DNA from: Escarpia spicata
Taxonomy: Eukaryota > Annelida > Polychaeta > Sabellida > Siboglinidae
Assembly: GCA_963995525.1 (NCBI GenBank)
Contig: CAXEFP010000001.1
Location: 1,888,201-1,952,200, forward strand
Direction: 5' to 3'
DNA length: 64,000 nucleotides
Below, one piece after another: positions 25,747 through 39,424 of the stretch. Under the pieces are notes generated by a model. It ran no database searches. It was not told the origin of the DNA and worked only from the letters and a program-made list of their open reading frames with translations. A program made the position numbers and the translations under genes. Within the stretch, counting starts at the first letter, position 1, and every line of letters begins with the position of its first letter.

Positions 25747-28029
25747 GAAAAAAGTGCACTACAAATACCGTTTTGCTGTGATATGCATTAATTTTTTTCG
25801 AACACTTTGATATGGGACATGTTTGTCTCCTGAGTACTGAAGGTACTGCTGCTTTAGACATGAAAAATTTTCAAATGGGGATGAGTTTTCACACCTATAA
25901 CTTACGTAATATGTTCTTGTAACTTACGTGACGGGGATAAAACGGTAACATGCATTCCCATTTGGGGTTAATCTAGTTATGTGTGTAGCTTGATATCAAT
26001 CTAGCCTTCGTGAAGATTTGTAACATGCAAAACATCAATTTGGGGTAAGACCACATTAAGGATCCTTCCGCCGAAAAAAGTGCACTACAAATACCGTTTT
26101 GCTGTGATATGCATTAATTTTTTTCGAACATTTTGACATGGGACATGTTTGTCTCGTGAGTACTGAATGTACTGCTGCTTTAGACAAGATAAAACATCAA
26201 ATGGGGATGAGTTTTCACACCTATAACTTACGTAATATGTTCTTGTAACTTACGTGACGGGGATAAAACGGTAACATGCATTCCCATTTGGGGTTAATCT
26301 AGTTATGTGTGTAGCTTGATATCAATCTAGCCTTCGTGAAGATTTGTAACATGCAAAACATCTATTTGGGGTAAGACCACATTAAGGATCCTTCCGCCGA
26401 AAAAAGTGCACTACAAATACCGTTTTGCTGTGATATGCATTAATTTTTATCGAACATTTTGACATGGGACATGTTTGTCTCGTGAGTACTGAATGTACTG
26501 CTGCTTTAGACAAGATAAAACATCAAATGGGGATGAGTTTTCACACCTATAACTTACGTAATATGTTCTTGTAACTTACGTGACGGGGATAAAACGGTAA
26601 CATGCATTCCCATTTGGGGTTAAGCTAGTTATGTGTGTAGCTTGATATCAATCTACCCTTCGTGAAGATTTGTAACATGAAAAACATCTATTTGGGGTAA
26701 GACCACATTAAGGATCCTTCCGCCGAAAAAAGTGCACTACAAATACCGTTTTGCTGTGATATGCATTAATTTTTTTCGAACATTTTGACATGGCACATGT
26801 TTGTCTCGTGAGTACTGAATGTACTGCTGCTTTAGACAAGATAAAACATGAAATGGGGATGAGTTTTCACACCTATAACTTACGTAATATGTTCTTGTAA
26901 CTTACGTGACGGGGATAAAACGGTAACATGCATTCCCATTTGGGGTTAATCTAGTTATGTGTGTAGCTTGATATCAATCTAGCCTTCGTGAAGATTTGTA
27001 ACATGCAAAACATATATTTGGGGTAAGACCACATTAAATATCCTTCCGCCGAAAAAAGTGCATTACAAATACCGTTTTGCTGTGATATGCATTAATTTTT
27101 TTCGAACACTTTGATATGGGACATGTTTGTCTCGTGAGTACTGAAGGTACTGCTGCTTTAGACAAGATAAAACATCAAATGGGGATGAGTTTTCACACCT
27201 ATAACTTACGTAATATGTTCTTGTAACTTACGTGACGGGGATAAAACGGTAACATGCATTCCCATTTGGGGTTAATCTAGTTATGTGTGTAGCTTGATAT
27301 CAATCTAGCCTTCGTGAAGATTTGTAACGTGCAAAACATCTATTTGGGGTAAGACCACATTAAAGATCCTTCCGCCGAAAAAAAGTGCACTACAAATACC
27401 GTTTTGCTGTGATATGCATTAATTTTTTTCGAACACTTTGATATGGGACATGTTTGTCTCGTGAGTACTGAAGGTACTGCTGCTTTAGACAAGATAAAAC
27501 ATCAAATGGGGATGAGTTTTCACACCTATAACTTACGTAATATGTTCTTGTAACTTACGTGACGGTGATAAAACGGTAACATGCATTCCCATTTGGGGTT
27601 AATCTAGTTATGTGTGTAGCTTGATATCAATCTACCCTTCGTGAAGATTTGTAACATGCAAAACATCTATTTGGGGTAAGACCACATTAAGGATCCTTCC
27701 GCCGAAAAAAGTGCACTACAAATACCGTTTTGCTGTGATATGCATTAATTTGTTTCGAACATTTTGACATGGGACATGTTTGTCTCGTGAGTACTGAATG
27801 TACTGCTGCTTTAGACAAGATAAAACATCAAATGGGGATGAGTTTTCACACCTATAACTTACGTAATATGTTCTTGTAACTTACGTGACGGGGATAAAAC
27901 GGTAACATGCATTCCCATTTGGGGTTAATCTAGTTATGTGTGTAGCTTGATATCAATCTAGCCTTCGTGAAGATTTGTAACGTGCAAAACATCTATTTGG
28001 GGTAAGACCACATTAAAGATCCTTCCGCC
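25747..28029. repeat. F-anchored HOR unit 5, seven monomers (2283 bp)
   Basis: This copy closely matches unit 2, which begins 7824 bp earlier (24 monomers). Both lack the separate T37/A57 monomer and both carry the ATGAAAAAC and GGCACATG markers. The monomer at 27377-27703 is 327 bp because its A run has seven As. Confidence 0.88.
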
Positions 28030-30637
28030 GAAAAAAGTGCACTACAAATACCGTTTTGCTGTGATATGCATTAATTTTTTTCGAACACTTTGATATGGGA
28101 CATGTTTGTCTCCTGAGTACTGAAGGTACTGCTGCTTTAGACATGAAAAATTTTCAAATGGGGATGAGTTTTCACACCTATAACTTACGTAATATGTTCT
28201 TGTAACTTACGAGACGGGGATAAAACGGTAACATGCATTCCCATTTGGGGTTAATCTAGTTATGTGTGTAGCTTGATATCAATCTAGCCTTCGTGAAGAT
28301 TTGTAACATGCAAAACATCTATTTGGGGTAAGACCACATTAAGGATCCTTCCGCCGAAAAAACTGCACTACAAATACCGTTTTGCTGTGATATGCATTAA
28401 TTTTTTTCGAACATTTTGACATGGGACATGTTTGTCTCGTGAGTACTGAATGTACTGCTGCTTTAGACAAGATAAAACATCAAATGGGGATGAGTTTTCA
28501 CACCTATAACTTACGTAATATGTTCTTGTAACTTACGTGACGGGGATAAAACGGTAACATGCATTCCCATTTGGGGTTAATCTAGTTATGTGTGTAGCTT
28601 GATATCAATCTACCCTTCGTGAAGATTTGTAACATGCAAAACATCTATTTGGGGTAAGACCACATTAAGGATCCTTCCGCCGAAAAAAGTGCACTACAAA
28701 TACCGTTTTGCTGTGATTTGCATTAATTTTTTTCGAAAACTTTGATATGGGACATGTTTGTCTCGTGAGTACTGAAGGTACTGCTGCTTTAGACAAGAAA
28801 AAACTTCAAATGGGGATGAGTTTTCACACCTATAACTTACGTAATATGTTCTTGTAACTTACGTGACGGGGATAAAACGGTAACATGCATTCCCATTTGG
28901 GGTTAATCTAGTTATGTGTGTAGCTTGATATCAATCTACCCTTCGTGAAGATTTGTAACATGCAAAACATCTATTTGGGGTAAGACCACATTAAGGATCC
29001 TTCCGCCGAAAAAAGTGCACTACAAATACCGTTTTGCTGTGATATGCATTAATTTTTTTCGAACATTTTGACATGGGACATGTTTGTCTCGTGAGTACTG
29101 AATGTACTGCTGCTTTAGACAAGATAAAACATCAAATGGGGATGAGTTTTCACACCTATAACTTACGTAATATGTTCTTGTAACTTACGTGACGGGGATA
29201 AAACGGTAACATGCATTCCCATTTGGGGTTAAGCTAGTTATGTGTGTAGCTTGATATCAATCTACCCTTCGTGAAGATTTGTAACATGCAAAACATCTAT
29301 TTGGGGTAAGACCACATTAAGGATCCTTCCGCCGAAAAAAGTGCACTACAAATACCGTTTTGCTGTGATATGCATTAATTTTTTTCGAACATTTTGACAT
29401 GGGACATGTTTGTCTCGTGAGTACTGAATGTACTGCTGCTTTAGACAAGATAAAACATGAAATGGGGATGAGTTTTCACACCTATAACTTACGTAATATG
29501 TTCTTGTAACTTACGTGACGGGGATAAAACGGTAACATGCATTCCCATTTGGGGTTAATCTAGTTATGTGTGTAGCTTGATATCAATCTAGCCTTCGTGA
29601 AGATTTGTAACATGCAAAACATATATTTGGGGTAAGACCACATTAAATATCCTTCCGCCGAAAAAAGTGCATTACAAATACCGTTTTGCTGTGATATGCA
29701 TTAATTTTTTTCGAACACTTTGATATGGGACATGTTTGTCTCGTGAGTACTGAAGGTACTGCTGCTTTAGACAAGATAAAACATCAAATGGGGATGAGTT
29801 TTCACACCTATAACTTACCTAATATGTTCTTGTAACTTACGTGACGGGGATAAAACGGTAACATGCATTCCCATTTGGGGTTAATCTAGTTATGTGTGTA
29901 GCTTGATATCAATCTAGCCTTCGTGAAGATTTGTAACGTGCAAAACATCTATTTGGGGTAAGACCACATTAAAGATCCTTCCGCCGAAAAAAGTGCACTA
30001 CAAATACCGTTTTGCTGTGATATGCATTAATTTTTTTCGAACACTTTGATATGGGACATGTTTGTCTCGTGAGTACTGAAGGTACTGCTGCTTTAGACAA
30101 GAAAAAACTTCAAATAGGGATGAGTTTTCACACCTATAACTTACGTAATATGTTCTTGTAACTTACGTGACGGTGATAAAACGGTAACATGCATTCCCAT
30201 TTGGGGTTAATCTAGTTATGTGTGTAGCTTGATATCAATCTACCCTTCGTGAAGATTTGTAACATGCAAAACATCTATTTGGGGTAAGACCACATTAAGG
30301 ATCCTTCCGCCGAAAAAAGTGCACTACAAATACCGTTTTGCTGTGATATGCATTAATTTTTTTCGAACATTTTGACATGGGACATGTTTGTCTCGTGAGT
30401 ACTGAATGTACTGCTGCTTTAGACAAGATAAAACATCAAATGGGGATGAGTTTTCACACCTATAACTTACGTAATATGTTCTTGTAACTTACGTGACGGG
30501 GATAAAACGGTAACATGCATTCCCATTTGGGGTTAATCTAGTTATGTGTGTAGCTTGATATCAATCTAGCCTTCGTGAAGATTTGTAACGTGCAAAACAT
30601 CTATTTGGGGTAAGACCACATTAAAGATCCTTCCGCC
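28030..30637. repeat. F-anchored HOR unit 6, eight monomers (2608 bp)
   Basis: The GAGACGGGG F monomer and the CTTACC T13 monomer (29660-29985) make this unit closest to unit 4, 4891 bp upstream (15 monomers). Its GACGGTG monomer (29986-30311) has acquired GAAAAAACTTC and CAAATAGGG, which also mark the next domain. Its last monomer has lost the G49 variant. Confidence 0.88.
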
Positions 30638-31288
30638 GAAAAAAGTGCACTACAAATACCGTTTTGCTGTGATATGCATTAATTTTTTTCGAACACTTTG
30701 ATATGGGACATGTTTGTCTCCTGAGTACTGAAGGTACTGCTGCTTTAGACATGAAAAATTTTCAAATGGGGATGAGTTTTCACACCTATAACTTACGTAA
30801 TATGTTCTTGTAACTTACGTGACGGGGATAAAACGGTAACATGCATTCCCATTTGGGGTTAATCTAGTTATGTGTGTAGCTTGATATCAATCTACCCTTC
30901 GTGAAGATTTGTAACATGCAAAACATCTATTTGGGGTAAGACCACATTAAGGATCCTTCCGCCGAAAAAAGTGCACTACAAATACCGTTTTGCTGTGATT
31001 TGCATTAATTTTTTTCGAAAACTTTGATATGGGACATGTTTGTCTCGTGAGTACTGAAGGTACTGCTGCTTTAGACAAGAAAAAACTTCAAATGGGGATG
31101 AGTTTTCACACCTATAACTTACGTAATATGTTCTTGTAACTTACGTGACGGGGATAAAACGGTAACATGCATTCCCATTTGGGGTTAATCTAGTTATGTG
31201 TGTAGCTTGATATCAATCTACCCTTCGTGAAGATTTGTAACATGCAAAACATCTATTTGGGTAAGACCACATTAAGGATCCTTCCGCC
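30638..31288. repeat. Transition: F monomer and first three-G monomer
   Basis: The F monomer at 30638-30963 has a CTACCC 3' part instead of CTAGCC. The next monomer (30964-31288, 325 bp) is a T37/A57 type whose GGGG run at 296-299 is shortened to three Gs. That is the first half of the short-monomer haplotype that dominates the following domain. Confidence 0.85.
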
Positions 31289-33566
31289 GAAAAAGTGCAT
31301 TACAAATACCGTTTTGCTGTGATATGCATTAATTTTTTTCGAACATTTTGACATGGGACATGTTTGTCTCGTGAGTACTGAATGTACTGCTGCTTTAGAC
31401 AAGATAAAACATCAAATGGGGATGAGTTTTCACACCTATAACTTACGTAATATGTTCTTGTAACTTACGTGACGGGGATAAAACGGTAACATGCATTCCC
31501 ATTTGGGGTTAATCTAGTTATGTGTGTAGCTTGATATCAATCTACCCTTCGTGAAGATTTGTAACATGCAAAACATCTATTTGGGTAAGACCACATTAAG
31601 GATCCTTCCGCCGAAAAAGTGCATTACAAATACCGTTTTGCTGTGATATGCATTAATTTTTTTCGAACATTTTGACATGGGACATGTTTGTCTCGTGAGT
31701 ACTGAATGTACTGCTGCTTTAGACAAGATAAAACATCAAATGGGGATGAGTTTTCACACCTATAACTTACGTAATATGTTCTTGTAACTTACGTGACGGG
31801 GATAAAACGGTAACATGCATTCCCATTTGGGGTTAATCTAGTTATGTGTGTAGCTTGATATCAATCTACCCTTCGTGAAGATTTGTAACATGCAAAACAT
31901 ATATTTGGGGTAAGACCACATTAAGGATCCTTCCGCCGAAAAAAGTGCACTACAAATACCGTTTTGCTGTGATATGCATTAATTTTTTTCGAACATTTTG
32001 ACATGGGACATGTTTGTCTCGTGAGTACTGAATGTACTGCTGCTTTAGACAAGATAAAACATCAAATGGGGATGAGTTTTCACACCTATAACTTACGTAA
32101 TATGTTCTTGTAACTTACGTGACGGGGATAAAACGGTAACATGCATTCCCATTTGGGGTTAATCTAGTTATGTGTGTAGCTTGATATCAATCTAGCCTTC
32201 GTGAAGATTTGTAACGTGCAAAACATCTATTTGGGGTAAGACCACATTAAAGATCCTTCCGCCGAAAAAAGTGCACTACAAATACCGTTTTGCTGTGATA
32301 TGCATTAATTTTTTTCGAACATTTTGACATGGGACATGTTTGTCTCGTGAGTACTGAATGTACTGCTGCTTTAGACAAGATAAAACATCAAATGGGGATG
32401 AGTTTTCACACCTATAACTTACGTAATATGTTCTTGTAACTTACGTGACGGGGATAAAACGGTAACATGCATTCCCATTTGGGGTTAATCTAGTTATGTG
32501 TGTAGCTTGATATCAATCTAGCCTTCGTGAAGATTTGTAACGTGCAAAACATCTATTTGGGGTAAGACCACATTAAAGATCCTTCCGCCGAAAAAAGTGC
32601 ACTACAAATACCGTTTTGCTGTGATATGCATTAATTTTTTTCGAACACTTTGATATGGGACATGTTTGTCTCCTGAGTACTGAAGGTACTGCTGCTTTAG
32701 ACATGAAAAATTTTCAAATGGGGATGAGTTTTCACACCTATAACTTACGTAATATGTTCTTGTAACTTACGTGACGGGGATAAAACGGTAACATGCATTC
32801 CCATTTGGGGTTAATCTAGTTATGTGTGTAGCTTGATATCAATCTAGCCTTCGTGAAGATTTGTAACATGCAAAACATCTATTTGGGGTAAGACCACATT
32901 AAGGATCCTTCCGCCGAAAAAACTGCACTACAAATACCGTTTTGCTGTGATATGCATTAATTTTTTTCGAACATTTTGACATGGGACATGTTTGTCTCGT
33001 GAGTACTGAATGTACTGCTGCTTTAGACAAGATAAAACATCAAATGGGGATGAGTTTTCACACCTATAACTTACGTAATATGTTCTTGTAACTTACGTGA
33101 CGGGGATAAAACGGTAACATGCATTCCCATTTGGGGTTAATCTAGTTATGTGTGTAGCTTGATATCAATCTACCCTTCGTGAAGATTTGTAACATGCAAA
33201 ACATCTATTTGGGGTAAGACCACATTAAGGATCCTTCCGCCGAAAAAAGTGCACTACAAATACCGTTTTCCTGTGATTTGCATTAATTTTTTTCGAAAAC
33301 TTTGATATGGGACATGTTTGTCTCGTGAGTACTGAAGGTACTGCTGCTTTAGACAAGAAAAAACTTCAAATGGGGATGAGTTTTCACACCTATAACTTAC
33401 GTAATATGTTCTTGTAACTTACGTGACGGGGATAAAACGGTAACATGCATTCCCATTTGGGGTTAATCTAGTTATGTGTGTAGCTTGATATCAATCTACC
33501 CTTCGTGAAGATTTGTAACATGCAAAACATCTATTTGGGTAAGACCACATTAAGGATCCTTCCGCC
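31289..33566. repeat. Seven-monomer HOR with short monomers (2278 bp), copy 1
   Basis: The order is a 324-bp short monomer, a 325-bp short monomer with CATATATTT, two nearly identical A types ending ACGTGC and AAGATCC (31938 and 32264), the F monomer, a C8 A type, and a T37/A57 type with a three-G run. The same seven monomers recur at 39425-41702. I found one difference between the copies (TTTTCCTG here, TTTTGCTG there). Confidence 0.9.
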
Positions 33567-34868
33567 GAAAAAGTGCATTACAAATACCGTTTTGCTGTGA
33601 TATGCATTAATTTTTTTCGAACATTTTGACATGGGACATGTTTGTCTCGTGAGTACTGAATGTACTGCTGCTTTAGACAAGATAAAACATCAAATGGGGA
33701 TGAGTTTTCACACCTATAACTTACGTAATATGTTCTTGTAACTTACGTGACGGGGATAAAACGGTAACATGCATTCCCATTTGGGGTTAATCTAGTTATG
33801 TGTGTAGCTTGATATCAATCTACCCTTCGTGAAGATTTGTAACATGCAAAACATATATTTGGGGTAAGACCACATTAAGGATCCTTCCGCCGAAAAAAGT
33901 GCACTACAAATACCGTTTTGCTGTGATATGCATTAATTTTTTTCGAACATTTTGACATGGGACATGTTTGTCTCGTGAGTACTGAATGTACTGCTGCTTT
34001 AGACAAGATAAAACATCAAATGGGGATGAGTTTTCACACCTATAACTTACGTAATATGTTCTTGTAACTTACGTGACGGGGATAAAACGGTAACATGCAT
34101 TCCCATTTGGGGTTAATCTAGTTATGTGTGTAGCTTGATATCAATCTAGCCTTCGTGAAGATTTGTAACGTGCAAAACATCTATTTGGGGTAAGACCACA
34201 TTAAAGATCCTTCCGCCGAAAAAAGTGCACTACAAATACCGTTTTGCTGTGATATGCATTAATTGTTTTCGAACACTTTGATATGGGACATGTTTGTCTC
34301 GTGAGTACTGAAGGTACTGCTGCTTTAGACAAGAAAAAACTTCAAATAGGGATGAGTTTTCACACCTATAACTTACGTAATATGTTCTTGTAACTTACGT
34401 GACGGGGATAAAACGGTAACATGCATTCCCATTTGGGGTTAATCTAGTTATGTGTGTAGCTTGATATCAATCTACCCTTCGTGAAGATTTGTAACATGCA
34501 AAACATCTATTTGGGGTAAGACCACATTAAGGATCCTTCCGCCGAAAAAAGTGCACTACAAATACCGTTTTGCTGTGATTTGCATTAATTTTTTTCGAAA
34601 ACTTTGATATGGGACATGTTTGTCTCGTGAGTACTGAAGGTACTGCTGCTTTAGACAAGAAAAAACTTCAAATGGGGATGAGTTTTCACACCTATAACTT
34701 ACGTAATATGTTCTTGTAACTTACGTGACGGGGATAAAACGGTAACATGCATTCCCATTTGGGGTTAATCTAGTTATGTGTGTAGCTTGATATCAATCTA
34801 CCCTTCGTGAAGATTTGTAACATGCAAAACATCTATTTGGGTAAGACCACATTAAGGATCCTTCCGCC
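33567..34868. repeat. Four-monomer partial unit
   Basis: One 325-bp short monomer, one ACGTGC/AAGATCC A type, a B type with AATTGTTTTCG and CAAATAGGG, and a T37/A57 type with a three-G run. It lacks the 324-bp monomer, the F monomer and the C8 monomer of the flanking seven-mers, so it reads as a contracted unit. Confidence 0.82.
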
Positions 34869-37146
34869 GAAAAAGTGCATTACAAATACCGTTTTGCTGT
34901 GATATGCATTAATTTTTTTCGAACATTTTGACATGGGACATGTTTGTCTCGTGAGTACTGAATGTACTGCTGCTTTAGACAAGATAAAACATCAAATGGG
35001 GATGAGTTTTCACACCTATAACTTACGTAATATGTTCTTGTAACTTACGTGACGGGGATAAAACGGTAACATGCATTCCCATTTGGGGTTAATCTAGTTA
35101 TGTGTGTAGCTTGATATCAATCTACCCTTCGTGAAGATTTGTAACATGCAAAACATCTATTTGGGTAAGACCACATTAAGGATCCTTCCGCCGAAAAAGT
35201 GCATTACAAATACCGTTTTGCTGTGATATGCATTAATTTTTTTCGAACATTTTGACATGGGACATGTTTGTCTCGTGAGTACTGAATGTACTGCTGCTTT
35301 AGACAAGATAAAACATCAAATGGGGATGAGTTTTCACACCTATAACTTACGTAATATGTTCTTGTAACTTACGTGACGGGGATAAAACGGTAACATGCAT
35401 TCCCATTTGGGGTTAATCTAGTTATGTGTGTAGCTTGATATCAATCTACCCTTCGTGAAGATTTGTAACATGCAAAACATATATTTGGGGTAAGACCACA
35501 TTAAGGATCCTTCCGCCGAAAAAAGTGCACTACAAATACCGTTTTGCTGTGATATGCATTAATTTTTTTCGAACATTTTGACATGGGACATGTTTGTCTC
35601 GTGAGTACTGAATGTACTGCTGCTTTAGACAAGATAAAACATCAAATGGGGATGAGTTTTCACACCTATAACTTACGTAATATGTTCTTGTAACTTACGT
35701 GACGGGGATAAAACGGTAACATGCATTCCCATTTGGGGTTAATCTAGTTATGTGTGTAGCTTGATATCAATCTAGCCTTCGTGAAGATTTGTAACGTGCA
35801 AAACATCTATTTGGGGTAAGACCACATTAAAGATCCTTCCGCCGAAAAAAGTGCACTACAAATACCGTTTTGCTGTGATATGCATTAATTTTTTTCGAAC
35901 ACTTTGATATGGGACATGTTTGTCTCGTGAGTACTGAAGGTACTGCTGCTTTAGACAAGAAAAAACTTCAAATAGGGATGAGTTTTCACACCTATAACTT
36001 ACGTAATATGTTCTTGTAACTTACGTGACGGGGATAAAACGGTAACATGCATTCCCATTTGGGGTTAATCTAGTTATGTGTGTAGCTTGATATCAATCTA
36101 CCCTTCGTGAAGATTTGTAACATGCAAAACATCTATTTGGGGTAAGACCACATTAAGGATCCTTCCGCCGAAAAAAGTGCACTACAAATACCGTTTTGCT
36201 GTGATTTGCATTAATTTTTTTCGAAAACTTTGATATGGGACATGTTTGTCTCGTGAGTACTGAAGGTACTGCTGCTTTAGACAAGAAAAAACTTCAAATG
36301 GGAATGAGTTTTCACACCTATAACTTACGTAATATGTTCTTGTAACTTACGTGACGGGGATAAAACGGTAACATGCATTCCCATTTGGGGTTAATCTAGT
36401 TATGTGTGTAGCTTGATATCAATCTAGCCTTCGTGAAGATTTGTAACATACAAAACATCTATTTGGGGTAAGACCACATTAAGGATCCTTCCGCCGAAAA
36501 AACTGCACTACAAATACCGTTTTGCTGTGATATGCATTAATTTTTTTCGAACATTTTGATATGGGACATGTTTGTCTCGTGAGTACTGAATGTACTGCTG
36601 CTTTAGACAAGATAAAACATCAAATGGGGATGAGTTTTCACACCTATAACTTACGTAATATGTTCTTGTAACTTACGTGACGGGGATAAAACGGTAACAT
36701 GCATTCCCATTTGGGGTTAATCTAGTTATGTGTGTAGCTTGATATCAATCTACCCTTCGTGAAGATTTGTAACATGCAAAACATCTATTTGGGGTAAGAC
36801 CACATTAAGGATCCTTCCGCCGAAAAAAGTGCACTACAAATACCGTTTTGCTGTGATTTGCATTAATTTTTTTCGAAAACTTTGATATGGGACATGTTTG
36901 TCTCGTGAGTACTGAAGGTACTGCTGCTTTAGACAAGAAAAAACTTCAAATGGGGATGAGTTTTCACACCTATAACTTACGTAATATGTTCTTGTAACTT
37001 ACGTGACGGGGATAAAACGGTAACATGCATTCCCATTTGGGGTTAATCTAGTTATGTGTGTAGCTTGATATCAATCTACCCTTCGTGAAGATTTGTAACA
37101 TGCAAAACATCTATTTGGGTAAGACCACATTAAGGATCCTTCCGCC
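34869..37146. repeat. Seven-monomer HOR with short monomers, variant copy 2
   Basis: The first three monomers match copy 1. Positions four and five are instead a CAAATAGGG B type (35844) and a T37/A57 type with GGGAATGAG and ACATACAA (36170). The sixth monomer (36496-36821) mixes type A and type B at base 65 (TTTTGATATG with GAATG). Total length is 2278 bp. Confidence 0.85.
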
Positions 37147-39424
37147 GAAAAAGTGCATTACAAATACCGTTTTGCTGTGATATGCATTAATTTTTTTCGA
37201 ACATTTTGACATGGGACATGTTTGTCTCGTGAGTACTGAATGTACTGCTGCTTTAGACAAGATAAAACATCAAATGGGGATGAGTTTTCACACCTATAAC
37301 TTACGTAATATGTTCTTGTAACTTACGTGACGGGGATAAAACGGTAACATGCATTCCCATTTGGGGTTAATCTAGTTATGTGTGTAGCTTGATATCAATC
37401 TACCCTTCGTGAAGATTTGTAACATGCAAAACATCTATTTGGGTAAGACCACATTAAGGATCCTTCCGCCGAAAAAGTGCATTACAAATACCGTTTTGCT
37501 GTGATATGCATTAATTTTTTTCGAACATTTTGACATGGGACATGTTTGTCTCGTGAGTACTGAATGTACTGCTGCTTTAGACAAGATAAAACATCAAATG
37601 GGGATGAGTTTTCACACCTATAACTTACGTAATATGTTCTTGTAACTTACGTGACGGGGATAAAACGGTAACATGCATTCCCATTTGGGGTTAATCTAGT
37701 TATGTGTGTAGCTTGATATCAATCTACCCTTCGTGAAGATTTGTAACATGCAAAACATATATTTGGGGTAAGACCACATTAAGGATCCTTCCGCCGAAAA
37801 AAGTGCACTACAAATACCGTTTTGCTGTGATATGCATTAATTTTTTTCGAACATTTTGACATGGGACATGTTTGTCTCGTGAGTACTGAATGTACTGCTG
37901 CTTTAGACAAGATAAAACATCAAATGGGGATGAGTTTTCACACCTATAACTTACGTAATATGTTCTTGTAACTTACGTGACGGGGATAAAACGGTAACAT
38001 GCATTCCCATTTGGGGTTAATCTAGTTATGTGTGTAGCTTGATATCAATCTAGCCTTCGTGAAGATTTGTAACGTGCAAAACATCTATTTGGGGTAAGAC
38101 CACATTAAAGATCCTTCCGCCGAAAAAAGTGCACTACAAATACCGTTTTGCTGTGATATGCATTAATTTTTTTCGAACACTTTGATATGGGACATGTTTG
38201 TCTCGTGAGTACTGAAGGTACTGCTGCTTTAGACAAGAAAAAACTTCAAATAGGGATGAGTTTTCACACCTATAACTTACGTAATATGTTCTTGTAACTT
38301 ACGTGACGGGGATAAAACGGTAACATGCATTCCCATTTGGGGTTAATCTAGTTATGTGTGTAGCTTGATATCAATCTACCCTTCGTGAAGATTTGTAACA
38401 TGCAAAACATCTATTTGGGGTAAGACCACATTAAGGATCCTTCCGCCGAAAAAAGTGCACTACAAATACCGTTTTGCTGTGATTTGCATTAATTTTTTTC
38501 GAAAACTTTGATATGGGACATGTTTGTCTCGTGAGTACTGAAGGTACTGCTGCTTTAGACAAGAAAAAACTTCAAATGGGGATGAGTTTTCACACCTATA
38601 ACTTACGTAATATGTTCTTGTAACTTACGTGACGGGGATAAAACGGTAACATGCATTCCCATTTGGGGTTAATCTAGTTATGTGTTTAGCTTGATATCAA
38701 TCTAGCCTTCGTGAAGATTTGTAACATGCAAAACATCTATTTGGGGTAAGACCACATTAAAGATCCTTCCGCCGAAAAAAGTGCACTACAAATACCGTTT
38801 TGCTGTGATATGCATTAATTTTTTTCGAACACTTTGATATGGGACATGTTTGTCTCGTGAGTACTGAAGATACTGCTGCTTTAGACAAGAAAAAACTTCA
38901 AATAGGGATGAGTTTTCACACCTATAACTTACGTAATATGTTCTTGTAACTTACGTGACGGGGATAAAACGGTAACATGCATTCCCATTTGGGGTTAATC
39001 TAGTTATGTGTGTAGCTTGATATCAATCTACCCTTCGTGAAGATTTGTAACATGCAAAACATCTATTTGGGGTAAGACCACATTAAGGATCCTTCCGCCG
39101 AAAAAAGTGCACTACAAATACCGTTTTGCTGTGATTTGCATTAATTTTTTTCGAAAACTTTGATATGGGACATGTTTGTCTCGTGAGTACTGAAGGTACT
39201 GCTGCTTTAGACAAGAAAAAACTTCAAATGGGGATGAGTTTTCACACCTATAACTTACGTAATATGTTCTTGTAACTTACGTGACGGGGATAAAACGGTA
39301 ACATGCATTCCCATTTGGGGTTAATCTAGTTATGTGTGTAGCTTGATATCAATCTACCCTTCGTGAAGATTTGTAACATGCAAAACATCTATTTGGGTAA
39401 GACCACATTAAGGATCCTTCCGCC
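37147..39424. repeat. Seven-monomer HOR with short monomers, variant copy 3
   Basis: After the 324-bp, 325-bp and A-type monomers there are two alternating pairs of a CAAATAGGG B type (38122, 38774) and a T37/A57 type (38448, 39100). The CAAATAGGG markers at 38247 and 38899 are exactly 652 bp apart, indicating a local two-monomer duplication. Total length is 2278 bp. Confidence 0.86.

Noticed and set aside
27377..27703. Seven-A run (also at 61258) as a functional variant
   Set aside because: A single extra A in a homopolymer is more likely replication slippage or a sequencing error.
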